Virus record (IMG/VR): IMGVR_UViG_3300010403_000705 | Coordinates: 368,845-432,844 of that record | DNA: 64,000 nucleotides | Direction: 5' to 3' (one strand) | Source of the DNA: a virus | Shown here: positions 17,508 to 26,291 of the stretch, one piece after another | Position numbering within the stretch: the first letter of the stretch is position 1 | Layout: each line of letters starts with the position of its first letter | Notes under the pieces: model-generated | Database searches by the model: none | Told to the model about the DNA's origin: nothing | The model's input: the letters and a program-made list of their open reading frames with translations, nothing else | Translations under genes and position numbers: made by a program

Positions 17508-17548
17508 TTTATAGGTGAGTAGTTTTTTTAAATTTACTCACCTATAAA
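17508..17548 (+). terminator. Stem-loop terminator-like hairpin
   Basis: TTTATAGGTGAGTA (17508-17521) pairs with TACTCACCTATAAA (17535-17548), 14 bp. The loop contains a T-run but no long T-run follows the stem. It could be a terminator or an mRNA 3'-end stabiliser. From here to 17772 no gene was identified; the stretch is AT-rich with weak structure only. Confidence 0.6.
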
Positions 17549-17772
17549 TAACTACTTCCCCTATTATATAGTCCCCAACTTTTTGTCGAGAGTTACTTTT
17601 TAATTAGTAAATTACCAAGCAGGTCATCACGCGAAGTGCTATGTAACAGAAATTTAATAGATTCCTGTAATTTTATAGAAAGTCTTTGTTGTAAGGTTAG
17701 TCTCTAGGATCCCTTATTGGTTAATGATTGATATAAATTATAATTGTAAGTTTGTCATTTTAAAGGTGAATA

Positions 17773-18300
17773 ATGAAAAAATTTTTAGTATTGTTAGGTT
17801 TATCATTTCTTAATCAAAGCTGTATAAAAAATGATGCAAATATTGCTACACCACCTGCTACTACAAAATCTGTGACAGAAATTGCAGATTCAAAAATCGT
17901 AAATGATAGAAACATAGTTTTTGGTGATATGGAGATTTTAATTCCATTAGCTTGGAGTAGTAAAAAAAATGATGATGGTTTAGTTTTCCTTAATAAACCT
18001 AGAGAGGCTTTGATATTCTTAGGTAAGGAAAGTTGCGATTTAAGTTACGACCAGTGCGTACTGTCATCAGTAAAAGGATTAGAAGAATCAAATGCGGAGC
18101 TTCTTGCAGTAGATCATGTTTTTTTTAATAATAACAAATTCATGTCATTGACGACTCGAAAAAACGGTATTAAAGTATGGTCTTGGGTAACTCATTACCA
18201 TGGCACTCTTTACCTTTTTTCATGTGGAGGTCAAAAACCTGATGCAGATCTTCAACAAGATTGTAAGGCAATTTCTAGTACTATAAAACTGCTACAATAA
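17773..18300 (+). CDS. Lipoprotein, 175 aa
   Basis: The signal peptide ends near NQSC (imperfect lipobox), with a Thr/Ala-rich linker after the Cys. The mature domain has ESCDLSYDQC and two later Cys, giving two possible disulfides. It looks like a small secreted beta-rich domain. Function unknown. Confidence 0.65.
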   Translation: MKKFLVLLGLSFLNQSCIKNDANIATPPATTKSVTEIADSKIVNDRNIVFGDMEILIPLAWSSKKNDDGLVFLNKPREALIFLGKESCDLSYDQCVLSSVKGLEESNAELLAVDHVFFNNNKFMSLTTRKNGIKVWSWVTHYHGTLYLFSCGGQKPDADLQQDCKAISSTIKLLQ

Positions 18301-18304
18301 TTAT

Positions 18305-19228
18305 ATGGACAAAATATTATTGATAGATGGTATGAATTTTATTTGGAGAGCGAATGTTTATTTTCCCTTCAAAGACAAGAAACACTTTTTATGCACACGT
18401 TGTGATGAGAGTTTAAATCATTCACACGCAGAACATTGTCAATGTGGTGGAAGTTGGATAAATGAAAAATGTGAGCATGAACCAAATAAAGAATTTATTC
18501 TTATTTATAATTTTTTTCGAAATCTTCGTTCCATAATAGAAACGTTTTCTCCTGACAAATGTTTTTTTGTTTTAGAAGGTCATCCACAATTTAGATATGA
18601 TTTATTCGCCGAATACAAAGCAAATAGGATTATTAAACAAGCGCATAAAAAAGAAGATTTGGATAAGTTTTATCATTCCAAAAAAGAAATAATAAAATTA
18701 TTACAATTATTACCATTCACAATTTGTCGTGCTGCTAACTATGAATGTGATGATGTAATAAATACTCTGTGCGAAAATATGAAAGAAGAATTATTAATTG
18801 TATTAAGTAATGATTCTGATTATATTCAGCTTCTTCAGAGGGGTTATAAAAATTGTAGGATTTACAATCCTATTAAAAAAGAATTTATGATAGCCCCGCC
18901 TTATCCTTATGTAGCATGGAAATGTTTAAATGGTGACAAATCAGATAATATTCCACCCTTATTAAAACCAAAAAAAGCATTAGAGACCATAACTAATCCA
19001 GAAAAATTTAAAACATTTTTATCTACTGAAGAGAATAGAGCTAATTTTAATATTAGTCGACAGTTAATAGAATTTAGATCTGTTCCAGAAGAAGAGATTA
19101 TTATAAGTGAAGGAGAAAAAAAATTCTCCTTCTTAAAAGAAGAATTTGTTCGTATGAAGTTTGACTCATTAACTAATGAAAAATCATGGATGAAATTTGT
19201 TAAAACTTTTAATTGTCTTAAATTTTGA
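18305..19228 (+). CDS. 5'-3' exonuclease / FEN-family nuclease with zinc insert
   Basis: The N-terminal LLIDGMNFIWRA is the first acidic metal motif. FVLEGHPQFRYDLFAEYKANR is the helical arch/clamp segment. YECDDVINTL and LSNDSDYIQLL are the metal-binding Asp clusters. WKCLNGDKSDNIP is the helix-hairpin-helix GDxSDNIP motif. It removes RNA primers or flaps during replication. Unusually, residues ~30-58 hold an inserted zinc site (CTRC, then CQC and CEH) not found in T4 RNase H or Pol I exonucleases. Confidence 0.9.
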   Translation: MDKILLIDGMNFIWRANVYFPFKDKKHFLCTRCDESLNHSHAEHCQCGGSWINEKCEHEPNKEFILIYNFFRNLRSIIETFSPDKCFFVLEGHPQFRYDLFAEYKANRIIKQAHKKEDLDKFYHSKKEIIKLLQLLPFTICRAANYECDDVINTLCENMKEELLIVLSNDSDYIQLLQRGYKNCRIYNPIKKEFMIAPPYPYVAWKCLNGDKSDNIPPLLKPKKALETITNPEKFKTFLSTEENRANFNISRQLIEFRSVPEEEIIISEGEKKFSFLKEEFVRMKFDSLTNEKSWMKFVKTFNCLKF

Positions 19229-19319
19229 ATGACACATACATAATACTGATTTGTAGTTTATAAGATGGCGAAAAATTAAGAAATAAGATTAGAAGAAGGT
19301 CTAAGTTCGTTCTTCTTAG

Positions 19320-19496
19320 TCTAGAAAACGGCTCAATGAAATTTTTTACTTTACTTTATTTTATGATAAATTTAAGAAAGAGTTTACTTCAGGAAGTGAT
19401 TATTTTACTTTTACAGAATTAAGTAAAGAAGTAGCGCGCTCCTCAAAATTGTATAGAAAATTTTGTTCTTTTAAAAAAAACAAAGCATTTATTTAA
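19320..19496 (+). pseudogene. Possible coding remnant without start
   Basis: The open frame 19320-19496 reads FYDKFKKEFTSGSDYFTFTE in its middle, with codon use like its neighbours, but it has no start codon and a stop just upstream. It may be the tail of a decayed gene. Low confidence. The rest of 19229-19498 shows only AT-rich sequence with a weak hairpin near 19275-19310. Confidence 0.25.
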
Positions 19497-19498
19497 AA

Positions 19499-19807
19499 AT
19501 GAAATACCATATTAATGATGTTGTAAAAGTTAATGTTGAATCTATCAAAGATAAACAAAAAAGAATATCTATTAAACCACAAAAAAATTCTGTTTTAGAA
19601 GAAATGAATTTTACCATCATTGACGTAAATGAACGTTTACAATCATATAGAATATTAATTCATCAAGATATGGTGGGTTGGATTATTAGCAAATTTCATA
19701 CTAAACATTATAATGTTAGTCCTGAATTAATCGGTAGAAAATTTTATGATATTCCTGAATCATTAATTTTAGGTCTTGTATCTCCTAAGAAAATAAATGA
19801 AAAATGA
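19499..19807 (+). CDS. Unknown protein, 102 aa
   Basis: Not recognised. The N-terminus (YHINDVVKVNVESIKDK) looks like a small beta-barrel/SH3-type strand arrangement. Overlaps the next start by four bases (ATGA). Confidence 0.5.
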   Translation: MKYHINDVVKVNVESIKDKQKRISIKPQKNSVLEEMNFTIIDVNERLQSYRILIHQDMVGWIISKFHTKHYNVSPELIGRKFYDIPESLILGLVSPKKINEK

Positions 19808-20190
19808 AAAAATTTATCATCCAATCTAAACAAAAAATCTCTATTCTAGAGGTTGAATGTGAAAAATTATCAATAATCGATGATATGTCTATTATGCAAC
19901 TTAAGCCTGGAGAATGGAAGGCAAAAATTAATAAACCAATTTCCTTATTTGAGAAAGATAATTGTGGAAAGTTAGTACCTCCAGTGTGGTGTTGGCATTC
20001 TTTTTATGAAACTATAGATGAATGTACTGACCAGATAAAAGATATGGTTAGAACAGAATTATTTAGAGATAGGAAAAAATATTTTTTGAAAAATCTAAAT
20101 ATCACATCTATTGAAATAGATGAAGAAGAAATCAATAAAGAGATAGCAGATGTTATCTCTAAAGTAGAAGTTGTATATCTTAAGTGTTAA
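19804..20190 (+). CDS. Unknown protein, 128 aa
   Basis: Not recognised. Central PPVWCWHSFYETIDECTDQIKD followed by a charged helix. Resembles small phage proteins that modify or sense something via a Trp/Cys-rich patch, but no family is assigned. Confidence 0.5.
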   Translation: MKKFIIQSKQKISILEVECEKLSIIDDMSIMQLKPGEWKAKINKPISLFEKDNCGKLVPPVWCWHSFYETIDECTDQIKDMVRTELFRDRKKYFLKNLNITSIEIDEEEINKEIADVISKVEVVYLKC

Positions 20191-20213
20191 ATTAGATTTT
20201 AGTTGAAAGTTAT

Positions 20214-20801
20214 ATGAAGATTTTTATTGTTGGACTACCCTCAACTGGACGAACTACAATTTCAAAAGCATTGAGTCAGGATTGTAATTTTATTTATATT
20301 GATCCTGTATCCTGGCTAAAATCTACTTTTAGGGGTCAATATCCTACAGAACATGAACAACAATATCAAGATTCATATAATGATTATCTAATAAATAGAT
20401 TAAAATTAGATCCAGATTTGTACTACAGAAATATTAATGATTTAATAAAATCTAATCCTGATAACAGTATTTTCGTTATTGATGGTCTTGCTAATCCAAA
20501 AGATTTTATTCAATTGTTTGATTATAATAATGATCACATAATTTTTCTAAATAGAATAGATAATGAAGCTGAATATAAAAGTAATCAAAATATTGCTATT
20601 TCTGTAATAAAAGATTATTGTTTTTGGCTAGCATCTTTAAAATTATTAGATAAAAACAGATGGTTAGAATTTAACTTTTCGATACCTGGTGATTCTAATA
20701 ATGATGTTATAAAAAAATTAGGTATTCACAACACAGTTATTTTGGCAAAATCTATTAGAAAAGTTATTCTCTGTGTAAAAGATAACTTTTTAAATTCTTA
20801 A
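20214..20801 (+). CDS. P-loop kinase (adenylate-kinase-like)
   Basis: The N-terminal IFIVGLPSTGRTT is a Walker A (GxxxxGRT, with Arg in place of the usual Lys). FVIDGL near residue 88 is a plausible Walker B. The size (195 aa) fits a nucleoside monophosphate kinase or a nucleic-acid 5' kinase. The Lys-to-Arg change weakens a claim of activity. No substrate is assigned. Confidence 0.65.
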   Translation: MKIFIVGLPSTGRTTISKALSQDCNFIYIDPVSWLKSTFRGQYPTEHEQQYQDSYNDYLINRLKLDPDLYYRNINDLIKSNPDNSIFVIDGLANPKDFIQLFDYNNDHIIFLNRIDNEAEYKSNQNIAISVIKDYCFWLASLKLLDKNRWLEFNFSIPGDSNNDVIKKLGIHNTVILAKSIRKVILCVKDNFLNS

Positions 20802-20845
20802 CATAAAAGTTGTAGATATAGAAGATAATATCTACAACTTTTATG
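20802..20845 (+). terminator. 18-bp perfect hairpin between genes
   Basis: Bases 20802-20819 pair perfectly with 20828-20845, with an 8-nt loop. It separates the kinase-like gene from the first methyltransferase. A T-run is included only within the 3' arm, so it may act as terminator or RNA-stability element. Confidence 0.6.
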
Positions 20846-20855
20846 TGAGTACATT

Positions 20856-21755
20856 ATGACTGTAATAAAATCACCATACCCTTATTTTGGAAGTAAGAAA
20901 AGAGTTATTAAGGATGTATGGGATAGATTTGGTGAGATTGAGAATTTTATTGAACCGTTTGCTGGATCACTAGCTGTTATGCTTGGAAATCCTAATATTC
21001 CTAAGATTGAAACGTTAAATGATTTTGATGCTTTCATTCCAAATTTTTGGCGCGCAGTTCAAGCAGAGCCGGATAAAGTAGCTAAACACGCTGATTATCC
21101 AGTTTTGGAAGCTGATTTACATGCTAGGCACAGGTGGTTAATCTCTCCTGCTGCAGATGATTTTAAAAAGAAAATGAGTTTGGATCCGCACTATTATGAT
21201 GCTAAAATAGCAGGATGGTGGGTATGGGGCATGAATGCATCTTTGGGTATCACGTTTTGTAAGCAGCGTGGGTTAAATTGTAAACCATTTTTATCTATGG
21301 TAGGACAAGGAATAACTACACCTACTGTAAATGTTTTAGAATGGTTCAACATCCTACAAAACAGATTAAAAAAAGTTAGAGTATGTTGTGGAGATTGGTC
21401 AAGAGTAGTTACACCTTCAGTAACTTATAAGAATAAAAGCCTAACTAAGAAGGGTATGGTAGGTGTCTTCTTGGATCCTCCATATCTAGTAGAGAATAGA
21501 GAAGATAAACTTTATAGAGTAGAAACTAATGTATTTTATGATGTGTGTAAATGGGCGCTGGAAAATTCTTCAAACCCACGTATGAGAATTGCAGTATGTG
21601 GCTATGAAGGTGATTTTGTTTTTCCCAACGATTGGGATGCATTCAACTGGAACACCGGAGGAGGTTTTTCATCTTTTGCTAAAGATGAAAAAAGAGGCAA
21701 GGAAAACTCTAAAAAAGAAATTATATATTTTTCTCCCTCTTGTCTTAAAGTTTAA
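20856..21755 (+). CDS. D12-class DNA adenine N6-methyltransferase (paralog 1)
   Basis: 299 aa. YFGSKKRV is the FxGxK SAM motif, IEPFAGSLAV is the D12 motif I region, and VFLDPPYLV near residue 205 is the catalytic DPPY. It methylates the N6 of adenine in DNA; the recognition site is unknown. It is a close paralog of 24646-25548 (shared ADLHARHRWL-type blocks). Its 3' end overlaps the convergent minus-strand gene by four bases. A role in protecting phage DNA from restriction is likely. Confidence 0.9.
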   Translation: MTVIKSPYPYFGSKKRVIKDVWDRFGEIENFIEPFAGSLAVMLGNPNIPKIETLNDFDAFIPNFWRAVQAEPDKVAKHADYPVLEADLHARHRWLISPAADDFKKKMSLDPHYYDAKIAGWWVWGMNASLGITFCKQRGLNCKPFLSMVGQGITTPTVNVLEWFNILQNRLKKVRVCCGDWSRVVTPSVTYKNKSLTKKGMVGVFLDPPYLVENREDKLYRVETNVFYDVCKWALENSSNPRMRIAVCGYEGDFVFPNDWDAFNWNTGGGFSSFAKDEKRGKENSKKEIIYFSPSCLKV

Positions 21756-21919
21756 GATTGTAATTTAGTAATCTCAGCATCAACTGTTTGATCCCATATT
21801 CTTTCAAAAATAGAATCTGCCATTCTATCTGAATCCATGTCATTGATAGGTGTTGTGGATTCTATTTCTGCTTCTTGAGATATTTTTTTTAAGATGTTAA
21901 TTCTTTGATTTTTATTCAT
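21752..21919 (-). CDS. Small acidic protein, 55 aa
   Basis: Minus-strand ATG at 21917-21919, stop at 21752-21754. The sequence starts MNKNQRINILKKISQEAE, then runs acidic. Its start overlaps the end of the larger minus-strand gene (ATGAATAA), a coupling typical of a co-translated pair. Function unknown. Confidence 0.6.
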   Translation of the reverse strand: MNKNQRINILKKISQEAEIESTTPINDMDSDRMADSIFERIWDQTVDAEITKLQS

Positions 21920-23900
21920 ATGTTATGGCTCCTGTTTCGGGATTTACTTTTCTTTTTAATATTTCTCCAGTTACTGGATCAATTTTCTCTTCTTCATTAG
22001 AGATACTTCCTGCTCTTTCTAAGATATTCTGTAAATACATACAGGCATTATTAATAATGTTGATTTGTGTGGCATATGGATTATTATATGCAGGACCGCT
22101 TGGACCGGCAAAATTAGTGCCTTGAGGACCTATACTTTTTATCTCTAGTTTAGAAAAGTAATTTACTAATCCTTCACCCATATTTATAACTTGATTAATT
22201 GCTTCAACTTCTTTGTCGTTAAGAGATTCTTTTTCTTCAATCCCCATTTTATCTAGTGTAGATAAAGTGTCTTTGAATTTGTGAAATGATTTGCTAAGTC
22301 TAACACTAAGAACAAATTGACTAAATTCTGGAAGCAATTCTACTTCTTGTTGTACTGCTTTCCTTAAAGCACTTACAGCATTTAACATTGATTTCCTATC
22401 TTTTGCTTTTGTTGCATCTGCAATGCTATCCAAATATGGTTTGAATTTTGATTTTTTCTCTTCTTTAACTTTTCTATTTTTTGAGCCTACCAATCTATCC
22501 TTAGCAGTTTTCCTTTCAGCTAACATTGCTTTAGATAAATTTTCTACATAGCCCGAAAGTTTAATACTCGTCCATTCGCGTACTCCAGGTAAGTGCTTGT
22601 TTTGATACCTACCGAGACCAGATTCTTCACGAGCTTTTTGTAGTTCTTCAGTTATTTCAACCTTTTGCATTTTTTTAGCAATCTCAGTCGCTTGTTGCTT
22701 ATTCCATTCCGCAATTGGTATTTTTTTATTTTCTGCCGCTTTAATCTTATCAAGTAAGTTTTTTAGAGTTGCTTGACCCATCGGAGTTTTACTCATATGA
22801 GGTAAGAAATCTAGTAATTGTTTTCTTAACTTAGTTTCTTCGCCTTTGTTTTTGTCTGCGCTACGCATGGTCTTGCGTAAAAGTAATTCATGTTCAAGCC
22901 TTAATTTTTCTAGTGGATCTCTAACATTTTCATATTCTTTCATTAACTGATCGGTTTGACGTGTTAGAGTGTTTTGACGAATAGCAGCTTTTGCAGCTAT
23001 TCTTTCTTGTTTTGCTTTTTTAAGCTGCCCTCTAATGTTAGCTAGTTCTTGTTGTGTAGCAGGATCTGGTGCCACTTGATTTTCTGCATTGAGTTTGGCT
23101 TCTTTAGCAGTCAATAATTTTAATTGATCTAAAAGGGTTATTAATTTTCTTTTCCTTTCAGCAGTTTTAGGGTCTCTATCAGTAGGTAATTCTTCTAAAT
23201 ATCTTTGTCTTTCGTTTTCGTAACTTTGAATCCAATCTTTTGGCTCTTTGACATTACGAACAAAATATCCTCTTCCTTTGCTTTGCGCCTCTTCCATTCC
23301 TACCCCACCTGACAAATCAAATTTTGCCACGGCTTCTGGATCAATATCTGATAAATCACTAGTGCTTTTATTGCGACCAGCTAATTCATCTTTTAATGAC
23401 TGTTCATTAAATTGATTCTTAACAGCTCTTATTTCTTTTTCGGCTGATGGATTATCACCTTTATTAAATCCTCCTCCCGCTTCTTTAGCGCGTCTACTTA
23501 AATCATTATGCATATCATTAAGTACGCTTTCTAAATCATTTAGTGGACTCTCTTCATCATCTGGATCCACGTCTTCTAGTTGGGTATTAATAAAATTACC
23601 AATAGCTTTTTTTACAGTATTAAAACCTCCATTGATATCCAAAGCTTTACGATACATATCAGCGATTAATAAAGCTTCAGAAACTATGTCTGGATCTGAT
23701 ACAACGCGTGCTAATTCTAATAATTTATTATATAATTCAGTTTCCCCAGGATTTCTTTCGGTAGAAGGACCTTCCTCATCATCAGGCATTGTATATGTTT
23801 GTGGTGATTTATCTTGTGCCAAAGCAATGATTTTATAATCATTTACAGCGTTGTAATAAAAATGGTCAATTTTTTGTATTATAGTTGATAGTTTTAACAT
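21912..23900 (-). CDS. Large charged coiled-coil protein, 662 aa
   Basis: Not recognised. It begins MLKLSTIIQKIDHFYYNA and consists largely of charged helical sequence, with strong coiled-coil character from ~210 to 440. The end has INNACMYLQNILERAGS. It shares an N-terminal KIDHF motif and C-terminal pattern with the smaller neighbour at 23945-24625. This suggests a structural or scaffold-like role in the phage particle, but that is inference. One of only three intact minus-strand genes in the window. Confidence 0.7.
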   Translation of the reverse strand: MLKLSTIIQKIDHFYYNAVNDYKIIALAQDKSPQTYTMPDDEEGPSTERNPGETELYNKLLELARVVSDPDIVSEALLIADMYRKALDINGGFNTVKKAIGNFINTQLEDVDPDDEESPLNDLESVLNDMHNDLSRRAKEAGGGFNKGDNPSAEKEIRAVKNQFNEQSLKDELAGRNKSTSDLSDIDPEAVAKFDLSGGVGMEEAQSKGRGYFVRNVKEPKDWIQSYENERQRYLEELPTDRDPKTAERKRKLITLLDQLKLLTAKEAKLNAENQVAPDPATQQELANIRGQLKKAKQERIAAKAAIRQNTLTRQTDQLMKEYENVRDPLEKLRLEHELLLRKTMRSADKNKGEETKLRKQLLDFLPHMSKTPMGQATLKNLLDKIKAAENKKIPIAEWNKQQATEIAKKMQKVEITEELQKAREESGLGRYQNKHLPGVREWTSIKLSGYVENLSKAMLAERKTAKDRLVGSKNRKVKEEKKSKFKPYLDSIADATKAKDRKSMLNAVSALRKAVQQEVELLPEFSQFVLSVRLSKSFHKFKDTLSTLDKMGIEEKESLNDKEVEAINQVINMGEGLVNYFSKLEIKSIGPQGTNFAGPSGPAYNNPYATQINIINNACMYLQNILERAGSISNEEEKIDPVTGEILKRKVNPETGAITYE

Positions 23901-23944
23901 ATTTTTTATTTATTAAGTTTGGGTTATAATTATATATAACATTA

Positions 23945-24625
23945 TTAGGCATTTAACGATAGTAATATTGTTCGCAATTCTTTAACTATTAGATATACTA
24001 CAGCAATTAGTGTTTGCCCACGAGTAGACCTTCCATCAATGACCATATTGGTGTCATTTGGTGTAATTAGTAATGATTCGCCTTCTTCAATTAATTTTTT
24101 AATACTATCCACTTGTTTTGAGGGATCAGTTAATTGAGGAAGTAATTTGCTTACATTAGCCTTGAATTGACTAAATGGTTCTGTAGATTTTAGTGCATTG
24201 GAGATATAATTTAATTCTTCTTGAGTTGGGCTACTTCTATTTTGTTTTTTTAATTTATCCATAACTGTCTGTTTAGCAGTGCTTCTAACAGTAGCTATTC
24301 TTTGTCTTAAATGAATTAACAATCCTTCAATTTTTTGCCTTAAAGGAATGAAAGGTCCTTCAATATTTGAATTATTTTTCATTTCTCTAAGTTTATCTCT
24401 ATTTCTTATATTATATTGTTTTTTCTTTTCTTTCCATGCAATATAATCCGGATCGTTAGGATTGTTTAATCCCTTTTCCTTCATATTTTGAGCGATTTCT
24501 CTGCTATATTCTCGAGTCCAGTCTCTATTATATTCTCGTCTTTGTTGAAGTTTTTCTTCTGGAGTTTCTGCTAGCGCCAAAAAATGGTCTATCTTTTCAT
24601 ATAAAGAGCTATATATATTTTTCAT
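23945..24625 (-). CDS. Charged helical protein with KIDHF N-terminus, 226 aa
   Basis: Begins MKNIYSSLYEKIDHFLALAE, paralleling the N-terminus of the 662-aa neighbour. The middle is Arg/Lys/Glu-rich helix (RREYNRDWTREYSREI), and the C-terminal KELRTILLSLNA resembles the other's end. Probably a diverged paralog with a shared targeting or cleavage signal at the N-terminus. Function unknown. Confidence 0.65.
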   Translation of the reverse strand: MKNIYSSLYEKIDHFLALAETPEEKLQQRREYNRDWTREYSREIAQNMKEKGLNNPNDPDYIAWKEKKKQYNIRNRDKLREMKNNSNIEGPFIPLRQKIEGLLIHLRQRIATVRSTAKQTVMDKLKKQNRSSPTQEELNYISNALKSTEPFSQFKANVSKLLPQLTDPSKQVDSIKKLIEEGESLLITPNDTNMVIDGRSTRGQTLIAVVYLIVKELRTILLSLNA

Positions 24626-24645
24626 ATCTGATATAATTCAATATT

Positions 24646-25548
24646 ATGAGTATGAAGAATAAATTAAAAACTGCTTTTAGCTGGTTTGGTGGAAAATCTA
24701 AAGTGGCAAAAGTTGTTTGGTTAGGTTTAGGTGAAGTTTCTAATTATGTAGAACCCTTTGCTGGTTCTTTAGCAGTATTATTATCGAACCCTAATATTCC
24801 TAAAATTGAAACAGTTAATGATTTAGATTGTGGATTATCTAATTTTTGGAGAGCTATTTCTTATGATGCAGAGGCAGTAGCAAAATATGCGGATTATCCA
24901 GTAAATGAATCTGATTTACATGCTCGTCATAAATGGTTAACTTCTGTTATAACAGACGACTTTAGAAATAAGATGGATTCAGATCCAGACTTTTTTGATG
25001 CCAAAGTTGCTGGATATTGGGTTTGGGGACAGTGTGCTAGTGTAGGTAATAATTGGTTGCAAAATAAAGGTCTAAAAGCTTTGCCTATGTTATCTTCGGC
25101 AGGAGGAGGCATTCACGGTTTAACTTATGATATAAAAGAAGATTTCAAAAAATTACAAAATAGACTAAGAAGAGTTAGAGTAGCATGTGGTGATTGGTCC
25201 AGAATAATTACTCCAGGAATTACTTATGCCAGCAAAGGCTTAGGTAATAATGATATTACTGGGGTATTTCTGGATCCACCATACGATGTCAATGTAAGAG
25301 ATAAAGTGTACAAAGAAGATAATGATGTTTTTACACAAGTTTGTAAGTGGGCAATAGAGAATGGAGATAATCATCGTATGAGAATCGCTTTGTGTGGATA
25401 TGAAGGAAATCATAACATCCCAGATACCTGGCAAACATATGCTTGGAAGACCGGTGGCGGTCTATCTAGTCTTGGAAATGATAGAGGTAAAGACAATGCA
25501 CTTAAAGAACGCATCTATTTTTCTCCTCATTGCTTAAAAATAATATGA
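24646..25548 (+). CDS. D12-class DNA adenine N6-methyltransferase (paralog 2)
   Basis: 300 aa, clearly paralogous to 20856-21755. FSWFGGKSKVAKVVW (FxGxK), VEPFAGSLAVLLSNPNIPKI and VFLDPPYDV (DPPY) are intact. Both copies keep catalytic motifs, while substrate-contact regions differ, so they may recognise different sites. It is read outward from the minus-strand block, and its start lies 20 bases from the divergent gene. Confidence 0.9.
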   Translation: MSMKNKLKTAFSWFGGKSKVAKVVWLGLGEVSNYVEPFAGSLAVLLSNPNIPKIETVNDLDCGLSNFWRAISYDAEAVAKYADYPVNESDLHARHKWLTSVITDDFRNKMDSDPDFFDAKVAGYWVWGQCASVGNNWLQNKGLKALPMLSSAGGGIHGLTYDIKEDFKKLQNRLRRVRVACGDWSRIITPGITYASKGLGNNDITGVFLDPPYDVNVRDKVYKEDNDVFTQVCKWAIENGDNHRMRIALCGYEGNHNIPDTWQTYAWKTGGGLSSLGNDRGKDNALKERIYFSPHCLKII

Positions 25549-25670
25549 TATTTATTTTTACTAGTGATTTTTGTTTAACAACTTTATAAAAAAATTAATT
25601 ACAATCAATAATTGTATTAGTCGAAGTAGTATTATTTACTTCACTTTTACTTAATATTAAAGATATTAAA

Positions 25671-25895
25671 ATGAATTTAAGACAAATATTATGTTACTTA
25701 GATACTTGGGGCAAACATATAGAATCATCAAGATGGTTTGATCAAACTGATTCTAGATATAGATGTATTTTCTTAAAGAAAGGTGGGGATCATTATTGCA
25801 CCAACTGTGGTTATTATTTGTATACTGAATATAATTTTCCAGAATCATTAAAAAAGATGCGTGAGATGTATAAAATGTGGTGGGAAATTAAATAA
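25671..25895 (+). CDS. Small zinc-type protein, 74 aa
   Basis: Contains HYCTNCGYYLYTEYNF, a CxxC that could form half a zinc site with upstream Cys/His. It resembles the small zinc proteins elsewhere in the window. Its stop overlaps the next start (TAATG). Confidence 0.5.
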   Translation: MNLRQILCYLDTWGKHIESSRWFDQTDSRYRCIFLKKGGDHYCTNCGYYLYTEYNFPESLKKMREMYKMWWEIK

Positions 25896-26155
25896 TGATA
25901 ATTAAAAGTGTACCATCAAGTGTTTATCCAGAAGGAGTTACTAAAAAATATTTAATATTTGAAAAAGAAAAAGATGAACATGTTTGTTCAGTAGAGTTTG
26001 TTGATAAATTAGTTTGGATAAAATTTATAGGTTATGGAATAGAGTTTGCACGTATAAAAAATAATAAATTAGTTTGGACAACTAAGCATGATTTTATCAA
26101 AGAAAAGTATAAAAAAATGATAGATAAGTTAATTAGTTTGCACATTTTTTCTTAA
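25895..26155 (+). CDS. Unknown protein, 86 aa
   Basis: Not recognised. A beta-rich small protein ending LISLHIFS, a basic-hydrophobic tail reminiscent of the F-x tails seen at 50-62 kb. The gap to the next gene (26156-26291) has no visible feature apart from an RBS. Confidence 0.5.
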   Translation: MIIKSVPSSVYPEGVTKKYLIFEKEKDEHVCSVEFVDKLVWIKFIGYGIEFARIKNNKLVWTTKHDFIKEKYKKMIDKLISLHIFS

Positions 26156-26291
26156 TAAAATGGCAAAATTATGGTTTTTAAAGTTTAAAAAAGATAATCG
26201 ATGTTAAAAAAATAACTAGGACTAAGTTATATCATTATCATTAATTATCTGTTTATCGTTGAAATTTTTGTTCAAATATAAGGAATGTATT

